From assembly GCA_038239365.1 (NCBI GenBank), contig JBBSEU010000002.1, positions 19,045 through 83,044 of the forward strand: 64,000 bases of DNA. Direction: 5' to 3'. This DNA comes from JBBRMW01 sp038239365 (lineage in GTDB: Bacteria; Chloroflexota; Anaerolineae; Aggregatilineales; UBA2796). How positions within the stretch are numbered: the stretch's first letter is position 1; the number at the start of each line of letters is the position of its first letter. Shown one piece after another: positions 1 through 8,161 of this stretch. The notes beneath the pieces were generated by a model. That model had not been told where the DNA came from, searched no databases, and saw only the letters and a program-made list of their open reading frames with translations. Both the position numbers and the translations under genes were made by a program.

Positions 1-277
1 CGATGTTATCCTCAAGCGGGATAAGCTGCCCCTGATGATACAGCACGAACCCAATTCGCGTCGCCAGGATCAAGCCGCCCGCTGCATGAAAGCCCAGGCA
101 GCCGATCTGAGGCTCTATCGTGGTGGTTTCGATTTGCCCTGTCTCAGGCCGCCAGCAGTAGAACTTGTTTGTGTCGATGGCGCACCAGTAAAGCGCCTGC
201 TCAATCGGATGCCAAACCGGACCTTCGCCAAGCGGGTTATTGACCGATAGCAACCGTTCGACGTTCTCGATAATCAT
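1..277 (-). CDS. SMP-30/gluconolactonase family protein, 3' end cut by window edge
   Basis: The first 92 residues are visible, starting from the ATG at 277-275. They carry the family's N-terminal signature LGEGPVW followed by a WCAIDTNKFYCW strand, which corresponds to the metal-ligand glutamate and first blade of the six-bladed SMP-30 propeller. The family hydrolyses sugar lactones (aldonolactones) in the cytosol. The neighbouring decayed tail of an enolase-superfamily sugar-acid dehydratase fits a sugar-acid oxidation cluster continuing to the left of the window. Family assignment is firm; the exact lactone is unknown. The gene is open to the window edge, so truncation is only by the window. 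Confidence 0.85.
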   Translation of the reverse strand, partial: MIIENVERLLSVNNPLGEGPVWHPIEQALYWCAIDTNKFYCWRPETGQIETTTIEPQIGCLGFHAAGGLILATRIGFVLYHQGQLIPLEDNI

Positions 278-283
278 AGTCCC

Positions 284-430
284 TCACCTGCGATAATGTA
301 TCAGCGCGCTTTCATCCCAAATAATACCCAGGCCGGGGCGTTCCGTCAGCCGCCAACAGCCATCTTCGATGATCGATTGTTCGCCGCGCAGCACCCGAAA
401 ATTCACGGTATTGGCTTTGAACCTGTCACG
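284..430 (-). pseudogene. decayed C-terminal tail of an enolase-superfamily sugar-acid dehydratase
   Basis: On the minus strand an open stretch ending in TGA at 286-284 encodes a peptide with GCWRLTERPGLGIIWDES near its end. This matches the usual tail of mandelate-racemase/galactonate-dehydratase proteins (DGxxxxPxxPGLGIxWDE). A TGA at 433-431 closes the frame only about 50 codons upstream, so no barrel or catalytic residues remain. The next reading frame just upstream shows another short readable peptide, which suggests a frameshift or deletion rather than a short real gene. It lies 6 bases upstream of the SMP-30 start, the spacing expected of a former operon. Tail recognition is by eye and moderately sure. 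Confidence 0.55.
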
Positions 431-598
431 TCAAGATCATTAACGAATCCGCCATTTTTGCTTTCCAGTGGATAACTGCCACGATGTTGTGCCATCAGCG
501 GAACACATTATCTCAAACACGTTTATAACTTTTTTAAGACCGGGTTTTGACCTTGCCAGCGTACTTTAAGGATTGGTAAATGCTTGAGTGAGGGGTTT

Positions 599-931
599 AT
601 GAAGACGATTCCACAAGACTATCAGGACGATTGGGAGGCTTTTTGCGCCGCGTGCCAGGAACAGGGCATCCCCCTTTTTACGCTGACACAGGCGGTGCCG
701 CCCGCTGACCTGAGTATTTTGTGGACGGCTGATGAAGCACAACGTTTCGGCGCAGTGCCCGCCGGGTTAGAAGATAATCAACTCACCGTAGCGATGACCG
801 ATCCACGCGATGCAGACCTTGTTGCGGCGCTCGAAACCCGCACGGGTTATCACATTTTCCCGGTACTGGCACATGCCAGCGATGTGAACGCGGCCATTCA
901 ACGCATGACTGAGTTTGCCGCTGGCATCTGA
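599..931 (+). CDS. stand-alone MshEN (T2SSE N-terminal) domain protein
   Basis: About 110 residues. Residues roughly 45-105 fit the MshEN/T2SSE_N domain (ADEAQRFGAVPAGLEDNQLTV then AMTDPRDADLVAALE), normally the N-terminal part of GspE/PilB assembly ATPases, where some members bind cyclic di-GMP. No ATPase domain follows: the next gene is on the other strand. The ATG at 599 is preceded by GAGGGG and is preferred; an in-frame TTG at 584 would add five residues. The N-terminal 40 residues are unassigned. It may be a free c-di-GMP or nucleotide sensor acting on type IV pilus machinery elsewhere; that role is inference. Confidence 0.7.
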   Translation: MKTIPQDYQDDWEAFCAACQEQGIPLFTLTQAVPPADLSILWTADEAQRFGAVPAGLEDNQLTVAMTDPRDADLVAALETRTGYHIFPVLAHASDVNAAIQRMTEFAAGI

Positions 932-933
932 GC

Positions 934-2493
934 TTAGCGCCGCTGATAGAGGCGCATCGACGTTCCATAAAACGTCGTAGGGATTTCATCGATCACGCTG
1001 TAATCGGCTTTGAAAGTTGCGTCTTTTTCGAGGCCAAGCCGCACGAAGGCTTCCATCGTCACGAAATAGGCCGGCTTCGCGTCAAGAATTAGCGCGGGCG
1101 GGATCGCGTAATTTTGACCGGGCGCGATCAATACCGGATCAATCGGGTAGTAACGACTGAGCGCGGGCGTGACCAATCCCACCGTGTCGATGATGGTGGC
1201 GTTGCTGAAATAGCCTACCGCGCCAATATCCGCCGATGCGACGCGCGTTTCGGGTGTGACGCCGTATTGTTCGCGGAGTTCGGTAGCGATCCGCTGATAA
1301 TACAATTCGATCAGGTGAAAGGCCATCGCCGGGGCAGGCCGATCCGGGCCATGATCGGGGTGCAGCGTCCAGGCATGAAGCGACGTTCCGATCCACAAAA
1401 CCGCGACTGCACCCAGGCCAATCAACCGAACCACACGCCGCCGTCGACTCAAACCACCCAGAATCGCCCATACACCGCACAGGATCGAGAAAAAGAGCGC
1501 GGGCAGCGGTGGTGCAAGATACCAGCGAAAGATGAGCGGATTCGCTATCGAAAAGATGATGGCGTACAACCAGGGATAGATCAACCAGGGCAGCAAACGC
1601 GGTTCGCGTCGCGCCGCATACAGCCCCCCGATCCCGGCCAGCGCCATATACGCAAAAAAGCCGATCAACGCGCCAACCGGGCCAAACGTATCGAACTCAA
1701 AAAACGGCGTCGAATACGTTTGGATGAACGTATCACGCGCCGAACCGGGCGGCATCACATAGGCGACGGTTTTGGCCGTCAGGGATCGCGGTACGGGCGA
1801 TCCGAAATAGGCCAGACTGAAGATCAGCCAGGGTGCGGCCACTGCCAACCCGACCAGCCACGTTCGCCAGGGCAATCGCGCCAAAGCTGATCGCTTTTCA
1901 ACAGAGTGCGCCGTTAATTTGAGGATCAGCTGATGCGCTAAAAGCGGCCCCGCCCACAATGCCGCATCGATCCGCGTCAGCACGCCAAGCGCGATGAATG
2001 CGCCCAGCCAGCCTTCACGCCCGATCACATACAGGTAAACCGCGCCGATCATCCAGAAAATATTGAGGCTTGTCTCCATCCCGCCAATCGCAAAGGTTAC
2101 ACTGCGCGGCGCAACTGCCCACAACACGCCCATCAAAACGCCTGCCCAACGGTTGCCCATGAGCCGCCGCGCCAACAGGAACAACAAGGCAACTGTACCC
2201 GCATCGGCCAACGCACTGACCGCCATCGCGTAGTATGGAAAATCCTCCCCGCGCACGATATTGCTGATCACCGCCATCAGCACAGTAAAGAGTGGAGTCG
2301 TCGTGCCCAACACGCGCGAATCAAGGTTGTAGACAAACCCATTGCCTTCAACGATGTTTCGGCTGTAGCGAAACGTGATGAACGCATCATCAATCGTTCG
2401 CGGGCCGGGCAGCGTGCGGGCAAAGATCGTCAGGCAGATAAGCGCCGCAAGCAGCGCGAAATCAAGGCGGGCAAGTGATTGAGCGGGTTTCAA
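934..2493 (-). CDS. GT-C fold membrane glycosyltransferase
   Basis: 519 residues with about ten hydrophobic membrane segments and a soluble C-terminal part. Near residue 36 it has the motif DDAFITFRYSRN followed by GNGFVYN and GTTTPL, the first-loop acidic signature of GT-C transferases that use polyprenyl-phosphate sugars. Such enzymes sit in the cytoplasmic membrane and transfer a sugar to a lipid, glycan or protein on the outer face. It begins 12 bases after the PIG-L deacetylase gene on the same strand, so the two are probably one operon in amino-sugar glycoconjugate synthesis. Acceptor and sugar cannot be told from sequence. Confidence 0.8.
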   Translation of the reverse strand: MKPAQSLARLDFALLAALICLTIFARTLPGPRTIDDAFITFRYSRNIVEGNGFVYNLDSRVLGTTTPLFTVLMAVISNIVRGEDFPYYAMAVSALADAGTVALLFLLARRLMGNRWAGVLMGVLWAVAPRSVTFAIGGMETSLNIFWMIGAVYLYVIGREGWLGAFIALGVLTRIDAALWAGPLLAHQLILKLTAHSVEKRSALARLPWRTWLVGLAVAAPWLIFSLAYFGSPVPRSLTAKTVAYVMPPGSARDTFIQTYSTPFFEFDTFGPVGALIGFFAYMALAGIGGLYAARREPRLLPWLIYPWLYAIIFSIANPLIFRWYLAPPLPALFFSILCGVWAILGGLSRRRRVVRLIGLGAVAVLWIGTSLHAWTLHPDHGPDRPAPAMAFHLIELYYQRIATELREQYGVTPETRVASADIGAVGYFSNATIIDTVGLVTPALSRYYPIDPVLIAPGQNYAIPPALILDAKPAYFVTMEAFVRLGLEKDATFKADYSVIDEIPTTFYGTSMRLYQRR

Positions 2494-2505
2494 GGCCGTA
2501 TTCCG

Positions 2506-3354
2506 TCAGCGCAGTCCGGCAAACAGATCACTCGGATCGGCATCCGGCGGGAACGGTTCACCTGCCACGAGTGCAAAACTCTCCGTCACGCGCAGTGGCC
2601 GCCAGACTTCATCGGGCAGCTTCGTCATGGGCGAATTGGGATTCATCTGTGTTTTGTGTTCACTGAGCGAACGTCGTTTCAAATCGAGATACGACTCGGC
2701 ATTCACGCGATTGGTGATCAATTCGTCGGGCATCCCCATCGTACTCGGATCAACATCCGGGAAGGGCACTGGCAAGTTATTCGCCGCAAAATATTCGCCC
2801 ATTTTGGCAAGCATCGAGCGCCCAAACGAAGCATAAAACAAGCGACTCACTTTGAACGGAGCACCCGCTTCGGGATACTGCGCCGGATCGTTCGCCGCGT
2901 GAAAAGCGGTTGTCGTGCGGCGGCAGATCGCCAGATGATCGGGGTGGCCGTAACCGCCCGTCTCATCGAATGTGACCAACACCGTCGGCTTGTAAGCGCG
3001 GATGATCTTCACCATGCGCCCGACGGCTTCCTGTTCGTCGGCGTTAATCCAGTTCGATTTATCGGCGTTTTCGGGCGTGCCGATCATGCCCGAGTCACGG
3101 TAATCCAGAAAGAACACATCGCTAACGCCGATCACATCTGCCGCGCGCCGAAGTTCCTGTTCACGGACAACACCCAGCGTTTCGGGTGTCGCCAGTGCCG
3201 GATCAGCAATTTCCCCAACTTCACCACGCGTCGCACACAGAATCCCGGTACGAATCCCTTGTTCGACACAGCGCCGCAGCGTGCCAGTGATACCCTGTTC
3301 GTCGTCGGGATGAGCGTAACAGGCCAGAATCGCAAGATCAGGATGGTTCGGCAT
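2506..3354 (-). CDS. PIG-L/LmbE family N-acetylglucosamine deacetylase
   Basis: About 282 residues from the ATG at 3354, which has GGAG eleven bases upstream; an ATG at 3405 would add 17 residues that do not belong to the fold. The zinc motif AHPDDE is at about residue 14, and the second metal histidine lies in the YGHPDH motif near residue 135. The family removes acetyl from GlcNAc-containing substrates (GlcNAc-inositol, GlcNAc-malate or mycothiol-like conjugates). The length and C-terminal region resemble the MshB/Mca branch more than short BshB forms. It is the first gene of a pair with the downstream GT-C transferase. Confidence 0.85.
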   Translation of the reverse strand: MPNHPDLAILACYAHPDDEQGITGTLRRCVEQGIRTGILCATRGEVGEIADPALATPETLGVVREQELRRAADVIGVSDVFFLDYRDSGMIGTPENADKSNWINADEQEAVGRMVKIIRAYKPTVLVTFDETGGYGHPDHLAICRRTTTAFHAANDPAQYPEAGAPFKVSRLFYASFGRSMLAKMGEYFAANNLPVPFPDVDPSTMGMPDELITNRVNAESYLDLKRRSLSEHKTQMNPNSPMTKLPDEVWRPLRVTESFALVAGEPFPPDADPSDLFAGLR

Positions 3355-3445
3355 CAGGGAATGACTCCTATTGCGGTAAAATTGACGTGCTTTCTTTGAC
3401 TCCATTGTACCGCTCGTTTGAAAAGGATGTGTTCACAAATTCATC

Positions 3446-4180
3446 ATGCAAATTACGCAGCCGTCCCGTTACGCTGAGTTCTGGTCAGGAGTACGTGCCG
3501 AACTCCCGATTCTACTGGGTGTCATTCCGTTTGGGATGATCTACGGCGTCCTGGCGCGCAGTGCTGGCCTCTCTACGGCACTGGCGATTGGCACTTCATC
3601 CATTATTTTCGCCGGGTCAGCGCAGTTCATAGTTGCTCAATTGATTGGAAGCGGTGCGCCGGGTCTGGTCATCATCCTGACGGCGGCCATGATCAACTTG
3701 CGGCATATGCTGTACAGTGCCTCAATGGCACCCCGGCTCAAACACCTGAGTCCGATCTGGAAATATGTTCTGGCTTATCTACTGACTGATGAAGCCTACG
3801 CCGTCGCCATCGCCCACTACACGGCAACCGATCCGCAGCCTGAACCGTCTCCATATCGTCACTGGTATTATTTGGGAGCGGGGTTGGCCTTGTGGTCAAC
3901 CTGGCAGATCAGTACCGCCGCCGGGGTCATTTTGGGCGCGCAAATTCCGAAGGAGTGGTCACTCGATTTCACACTGGCGCTGACTTTTATCGCGCTGGTC
4001 ATTCCGGCACTAAAGGATCGAGCGGCGGTGGCGGCGGCGCTCTCGGCAGCAGTGGTTGGCGTATTGGGCAATAGTTTGCCATTCAAGCTAGGTCTCATGG
4101 CCGCCGCCCTGACCGGGATCATCGTTGGGTTATGGGTTGAAAGCGGCGCACAGACCACAAAACTGAAGGACGCGCCATAA
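3446..4180 (+). CDS. azlC: AzlC-type branched-chain amino acid exporter subunit
   Basis: 244 residues with seven or so hydrophobic segments. The N-terminal signature GVIPFGMIYGVLARSAGL and the later INLRHMLYSASMAP are typical of AzlC (LIV-E large subunit). With AzlD it exports branched-chain amino acids across the cytoplasmic membrane. The stop and the azlD start overlap as TAATG, indicating translational coupling. No strong ribosome-binding site lies directly before the ATG; AAGGAT is 17 bases upstream. The gene is divergent from the PIG-L gene. Confidence 0.9.
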   Translation: MQITQPSRYAEFWSGVRAELPILLGVIPFGMIYGVLARSAGLSTALAIGTSSIIFAGSAQFIVAQLIGSGAPGLVIILTAAMINLRHMLYSASMAPRLKHLSPIWKYVLAYLLTDEAYAVAIAHYTATDPQPEPSPYRHWYYLGAGLALWSTWQISTAAGVILGAQIPKEWSLDFTLALTFIALVIPALKDRAAVAAALSAAVVGVLGNSLPFKLGLMAAALTGIIVGLWVESGAQTTKLKDAP

Positions 4181-4512
4181 TGCCACTGCTGCTGCTGATC
4201 ATCATTATCGGTTTGATCACTTTTGCGCTGCGTGCCATCCCAATCTTCTTGATCGGGCGTGGCGAAATGCCGCTGCTGATGCGCCGTGCTTTGCGCTTCG
4301 TGCCGCCTGCTGTGCTATCGGCCATTGTTGCGCCCGAATTATTGCAACCAGGCGGCGTGCTGAACGTATCACTCGGCAATTTCCGTCTGTTGGCGGGTGC
4401 GCTGGCAATTTTGGTGGCGTGGCGTACCCGCAGCGTACTCTGGACAATTGCGGTGGGCATGGGCGCACTCTGGTTCTTGGTATGGCTGAAATCATCAGGA
4501 ATTTTGCCCTGA
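4180..4512 (+). CDS. azlD: AzlD-type branched-chain amino acid exporter subunit
   Basis: 110 residues, almost wholly hydrophobic with four predicted membrane segments, and the family pattern FALRAIPIFL, LMRRALRFVPPAVLSAI. AzlD is the small partner of AzlC in branched-chain amino acid efflux. Its ATG shares a base with the azlC stop codon, so the two chains are made together. Length agrees with the family's usual 100-110 residues. Confidence 0.9.
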   Translation: MPLLLLIIIIGLITFALRAIPIFLIGRGEMPLLMRRALRFVPPAVLSAIVAPELLQPGGVLNVSLGNFRLLAGALAILVAWRTRSVLWTIAVGMGALWFLVWLKSSGILP

Positions 4513-4602
4513 TTATGGGTGAGGTAAACGATTTCCGGCACGATTTCCGCTCAACTTGTGCTATTATGTACAAAGTAGCAGCGATGTGTCGGGGGTTGCG
4601 GG

Positions 4603-5097
4603 ATGCGGTTGTTAGTTGATGGACATAACTTGATCGGGCAGATGCGCGATATTCGCCTGGACGATCCGCATGACGAGGCAAAGCTGGCTGCCCGCTTGAA
4701 AACCTATTGTATGCGCCATCATCGCTACTGCACGCTCATCTTCGATAACGGCTTACCGGGCGGCCTGTCCAAACTCTCGAATAGTCAGGTACAGGTCATT
4801 TTCGCGCCGCATGGTGTGACCGCCGATAGATTGATGATTGATCGCATTCGCAAAATCGCTGACCCGAACAGCGTCCGTATTGTCACCTCGGATCGGGCGA
4901 TCATTGCCATTGCTCAACAGCGTAAAATGCGGGTCATCCTCTCTGCCGATTTCGCCGATATGCTGATCGCGCCCACGCACGCCCCGATTGACGACGAAGA
5001 ACCAAACCCGGTGGTCACCGCCTCAGAAGTTGAATACTGGCTCAAACGCTTCGGTGAACGGCCACTGGCACCCCGTCGCAAACGCCGCCCGCGCTGA
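4603..5097 (+). CDS. NYN/YacP-family PIN-like ribonuclease
   Basis: 164 residues. The start MRLLVDGHNLIGQ contains the first catalytic aspartate of the NYN fold (DGHNL), and later acidic residues are in IFDNG, DRLMIDRI and VTSDRAI, the arrangement seen in YacP/Rae1-like endoribonucleases. A basic tail (RKRRPR) could bind RNA. Such proteins cut mRNA on ribosomes or process RNA in the cytosol. It stands alone, 90 bases after azlD. Fold and nuclease class are clear; the target RNA is unknown. Confidence 0.8.
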   Translation: MRLLVDGHNLIGQMRDIRLDDPHDEAKLAARLKTYCMRHHRYCTLIFDNGLPGGLSKLSNSQVQVIFAPHGVTADRLMIDRIRKIADPNSVRIVTSDRAIIAIAQQRKMRVILSADFADMLIAPTHAPIDDEEPNPVVTASEVEYWLKRFGERPLAPRRKRRPR

Positions 5098-5164
5098 GCG
5101 CCGCTTATCCGACTCTCATAGAGACCTCACACACGATTTAGCTAGCGGATTTATCCTATAGTCA

Positions 5165-5324
5165 ATCTATGGATACGGGCATCTGGTGTATTGTTAGCGT
5201 ATCCCTGGACGAGAGGCCAACTGTGAACCTGTGGCGATGCGCGTCACCGGGGTTGCAGTCAGGCCGAATAACAGCAAGCCGCTCCCCTGTGCTTCCCCCC
5301 TGCACAGAAGCGGCTTGTTGTTTT
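5165..5324 (+). ncRNA. candidate structured RNA ending in an intrinsic terminator
   Basis: The 279 bases between the NYN gene and the next small gene hold three nested-looking helices. Arms GGATACG (5171-5177) and CGTATCC (5198-5204) pair; a long interrupted hairpin runs between GGCC at 5215 and GGCC near 5265 with inner pairs ACTG/CAGT, AACC/GGTT and GTG..CAC; then comes the strong terminator hairpin. TATAGT at 5157-5162 could be a -10 box but has no convincing -35. It has no recognisable SRP, RNase P, tmRNA or 6S hallmark. It could be a free RNA, a leader/attenuator for the downstream gene, or simply the end of the upstream transcript. Confidence 0.35.
5270..5324 (+). terminator. intrinsic terminator
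   Basis: A 14-base arm (5270-5283) pairs with 5309-5322 at 13 of 14 positions, with an inner CTGTGC/GCACAG extension, and the 3' side runs into TTGTTTTA. It is the strongest plus-strand terminator in the first 40 kb and separates the NYN gene region from the pterin dehydratase pair. Confidence 0.7.
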
Positions 5325-5376
5325 ACAGTCCCCCGCCACTCTGGTACACTCAGCACTTTCTAGTGAGGATGACCAA

Positions 5377-5601
5377 ATGACCGATCAGCCCGAAATTCCC
5401 GTCGAGACATTGGCCGAAACCGAAAACTTCACGATCTGGCGTGCCCAGGAGCCAGATGGCGAAATTCAATATCATATTGATATGGACAACGTGACTATCC
5501 ATTTCTTCGAGGAAGAATGGCAGGAATTCCTGGGCATTATCGGTACTATTCAGCCCTCAGCAGGCAAGCCTGATAAGCAAGACAAAAAGGGCAAACGATG
5601 A
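5377..5601 (+). CDS. small acidic hypothetical protein
   Basis: 74 residues, acidic in its first 55 positions (EEEWQEFLG) and ending in a lysine-rich tail (KQDKKGKR). I recognise no family. GAGGAT 8 bases before the ATG is a plausible ribosome-binding site, and its stop overlaps the phhB start by four bases (ATGA), so it is very likely translated and coupled to the pterin dehydratase. It has no membrane segment, signal peptide or cysteine. Confidence 0.7.
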   Translation: MTDQPEIPVETLAETENFTIWRAQEPDGEIQYHIDMDNVTIHFFEEEWQEFLGIIGTIQPSAGKPDKQDKKGKR

Positions 5602-5888
5602 CCCAAATTCCCAAACTTTCGGGCGAAGATATAAGTCAACGTGTTTCGGCCTTGCCGGGCTGGTCAATTGATGAGCGCGGCCAACTGACGCGCACCTTCA
5701 AGCGCGATAATTTTTTGGCGGGATTAGCCTTTGTCACTTTGATCGCGGATGTTGCCGAACAAGCCGGACATCACCCCGATCTTTTGCTCACCTATCCATC
5801 CGTCAAAGTATCCTTGACGACGCACGATGCAGGCGGTTTGACCGATAAAGATTTCCAACTGGCAAAGCAGATCGACGCGCTGGCCTGA
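5598..5888 (+). CDS. phhB: pterin-4a-carbinolamine dehydratase
   Basis: 96 residues, the normal length of the PCD/DCoH family. The active-site motif EQAGHHPD is present at about residues 54-61, followed by YPSVKVSLTTHDAGGLT, both diagnostic. The enzyme dehydrates 4a-hydroxytetrahydropterin to regenerate the pterin cofactor after aromatic hydroxylation; in organisms with no such hydroxylase it may serve other pterin chemistry such as molybdopterin-related steps. It overlaps the upstream small gene by four bases. No hydroxylase is in the window. Confidence 0.9.
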   Translation: MTQIPKLSGEDISQRVSALPGWSIDERGQLTRTFKRDNFLAGLAFVTLIADVAEQAGHHPDLLLTYPSVKVSLTTHDAGGLTDKDFQLAKQIDALA

Positions 5889-5893
5889 CGATT

Positions 5894-6970
5894 TTGCCTT
5901 TTCGATGGTTCGATGTGGCTGCGCCGTTTTATGGTCGCCTGACCGCTAACCAATTATGGCGGGAAAGCGTCCGCGAAATGGCGCGGCATTTTCCACCCAG
6001 TGGCGCGGCCTTGCGACTGCTGGATGTGGGCTGTGGCCCCGCCAATAGTGCCCTCGAATTACTCAGCCTGCGCCCCGATCTGCACATCATCGGTCTGGAT
6101 CGTTCGCTGGGGATGCTGCGACAGGCACGTCATAAACTACGATCCGTGAACGCTGAGCAAATTCAAATACTTTTGGGGGATGTGTGTCATTTGCCCCTGC
6201 CCGACTCCAGCATGGATGCGGTCACGGCACACAGCGTCTATTACCTGCTGGCTGATCAGTCCGCGTTTTTGGCTGAAGCATTGCGCGTGCTGCGTCCCGG
6301 CGGGCGCTTGATTTTGTTCGATCCAGCGGCAGCACCTTATGCGTTCAAGGTGATCAGGCGTGCTGTCACCCGCCTTGTGAATCGCTCCGGCAAAACCGCA
6401 ATCACGCCTGAAACAATGGCGCGTACACTCGAAAATGCTGGATTCGCGCGGGTGCTTGGTGAACGCGCCGTGAACGGAAATGGTATTTTGAGCCGGGGTG
6501 AAAAGCCGTATGCCGCGCCGAGTCCTATTCAGCGTACCGCCGAATCCGTCGCGCTCGATGATCGAGAAGGCGATCTGTCACTCATTGACCCGACTCAGGG
6601 GATCGCGTCCGTGCGTGGGCGTCACTTGTTTTTGCTCGTTCAGCAGACTCCAAATAAGCCCGTTTGGGCACTCAAACCGGGTGAACTGATCACCTGGGGC
6701 GCGGCCACCGTCCGCGATGGGGAAACCCCTGTCGCACTGGCCTTCACATCACTCCCCAAAGCCGTCGCCTTCATGCAGCCCGCCGTCGTCGCGGGTGTAT
6801 TGATCGGGATCAACAAAGTCGCCAAGTTCGATAAAGCCACCGCTACACATTGGGATTTCCCGATCCTGGTCAACCCATCACTGGACGCCTTGCGCGACTC
6901 GAGCTATTACGCGCTTCCTGGCCCTTTGATCGGGATCGATCCCCAGACCGCCATCACAGGTGAAGAATAA
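5894..6970 (+). CDS. class I SAM methyltransferase with an unassigned C-terminal domain
   Basis: 358 residues. Residues about 35-155 form a class I methyltransferase: motif I LLDVGCGPAN, the acidic end of strand 2 in IIGLDRSLGM, then ALRVLRPGGRLIL. The last 110 or so residues (after RHLFLLVQQ) show no SAM motif and I cannot assign them. The start is a TTG at 5894, five bases after phhB; no closer ATG fits the frame. The next methyltransferase begins after a six-base gap, so the three genes are probably one transcript. Substrate unknown. Confidence 0.75.
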   Translation: MPFRWFDVAAPFYGRLTANQLWRESVREMARHFPPSGAALRLLDVGCGPANSALELLSLRPDLHIIGLDRSLGMLRQARHKLRSVNAEQIQILLGDVCHLPLPDSSMDAVTAHSVYYLLADQSAFLAEALRVLRPGGRLILFDPAAAPYAFKVIRRAVTRLVNRSGKTAITPETMARTLENAGFARVLGERAVNGNGILSRGEKPYAAPSPIQRTAESVALDDREGDLSLIDPTQGIASVRGRHLFLLVQQTPNKPVWALKPGELITWGAATVRDGETPVALAFTSLPKAVAFMQPAVVAGVLIGINKVAKFDKATATHWDFPILVNPSLDALRDSSYYALPGPLIGIDPQTAITGEE

Positions 6971-6976
6971 ATCGCC

Positions 6977-8161
6977 GTGACGATCACGCTTGAGACATTT
7001 CGGGTGCTGCAATCTCCGGCGGGCGCAGCATTATTAGCCGAACTGGAGACAGTCGATCTCTCCGAGGCGAATACACTGCGATTGCTCACCGCATTGCGGA
7101 AACATCACCCGGCAGATTTGGCAGCGGCGGCACTCGAAACCACACGCCTGCGCCTGAAAGGTCATGCCAAGTTTGGCGAACGCGCCGCAACGATGTTTTT
7201 CACACGCGATGCCCTTGAACAAGCCACTGATCAACGCATCAGCCGCTACCGTTTCGGCTCAGCGCATCTTCAAGGCCAGATCGCGGGCGACTTTGGGTGC
7301 AGCATCGGCGGCGATACACTGGCATTGGCTGAATCAACTGTGGAGCAGGTTGTTGGCGTCGATCTCGATCCGCTGCGGTTAGCTATCGCACGTGTCAATG
7401 TACCATCAGCGCAATTCATTCAGGCCGATTTAGCCCATCCGCTGCCATTTTCCGATAAGCTGCGTTTCGCGTTTTTCGATCCGGCGCGGCGTTTTGAGGA
7501 TGGACGGCGTATCTTTTCGGTACACGATTATTTGCCATCACTGGATGTGATCGATCTGTGGCCGCGCCTGCACCTGATGATCAAACTATCGCCGGGCGTC
7601 AATGTCGATGAGCTAAAAGGCTATGGCGGACGGCTTGAATTTATTTCGTTGGAAGGCGATCTCAAAGAAGCGGTTTTGCATCTGCCTGCCGCGCCCGAAT
7701 CGTGCGCGACGCTCATTCATGCTGACGGAACATTCAATCAGATGCGACGTGCCTTAGATCAGGCAGAACCACAAATCGCGGTGACACCGCCGCGCGCGGT
7801 ACTCTACGAACCCGATCCGGCAGTGATTCGCGCCGGGTTAGTACAGGATTTGGGCGCTCAGATCGGCGCGACACTCATTGACCCGACGATTGCCTTCATG
7901 ACCGCCGATCAACTGACGGCAACGCCTTTCGCGCGCGCCTGGCAGATCGAGGACTGGCTGCCGTTCAATTTGAAAAAGCTGCGCGCCTATTTGCGGGATC
8001 GGGGCGTTGGGCGCGTGACGGTCAAGAAACGCGGTAGTCCGATCACGCCCGAAGAACTGATCGCCAAACTGCGATTGCCGGGTGAAGGTGAGGAGCGCGT
8101 CATTGTACTGACGCGCGTCCAGGGCGAACCCGCGATAATCGTGGCGAATTATTTCACGTAA
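6977..8161 (+). CDS. methyltransferase with C-terminal THUMP-like domain
   Basis: 394 residues from a GTG. The N-terminal 90 residues are helical; residues about 110-200 hold a Rossmann methyltransferase core (GDFGCSIGGDTLALA, VVGVDLDPLRLAIARVN, and FFDPARR in the catalytic loop). The C-terminal part (WLPFNLKKLRAYLRDRGVGRV, then VKKRG) matches the THUMP-like module found in this family of putative RNA methyltransferases. Its 3' end overlaps the convergent gpmA by 13 bases. RNA modification is likely by family; the target is not known. Confidence 0.75.
   Translation: MTITLETFRVLQSPAGAALLAELETVDLSEANTLRLLTALRKHHPADLAAAALETTRLRLKGHAKFGERAATMFFTRDALEQATDQRISRYRFGSAHLQGQIAGDFGCSIGGDTLALAESTVEQVVGVDLDPLRLAIARVNVPSAQFIQADLAHPLPFSDKLRFAFFDPARRFEDGRRIFSVHDYLPSLDVIDLWPRLHLMIKLSPGVNVDELKGYGGRLEFISLEGDLKEAVLHLPAAPESCATLIHADGTFNQMRRALDQAEPQIAVTPPRAVLYEPDPAVIRAGLVQDLGAQIGATLIDPTIAFMTADQLTATPFARAWQIEDWLPFNLKKLRAYLRDRGVGRVTVKKRGSPITPEELIAKLRLPGEGEERVIVLTRVQGEPAIIVANYFT

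Noticed and set aside
1114..1890. 258-residue plus-strand reading frame
   Set aside because: Lies antisense to the GT-C transferase, is Arg/Gln/Asp-rich with no fold pattern, and shows low-complexity composition typical of a shadow frame.
2479..3399. 306-residue plus-strand reading frame
   Set aside because: Antisense to the PIG-L gene, whose zinc motifs are intact; the plus frame shows no domain.
5165..5324. Known RNA classes (6S, SRP, tmRNA, RNase P, THF or cobalamin riboswitch)
   Set aside because: None of the conserved core sequences of these classes is present; kept only as an unnamed structured candidate.
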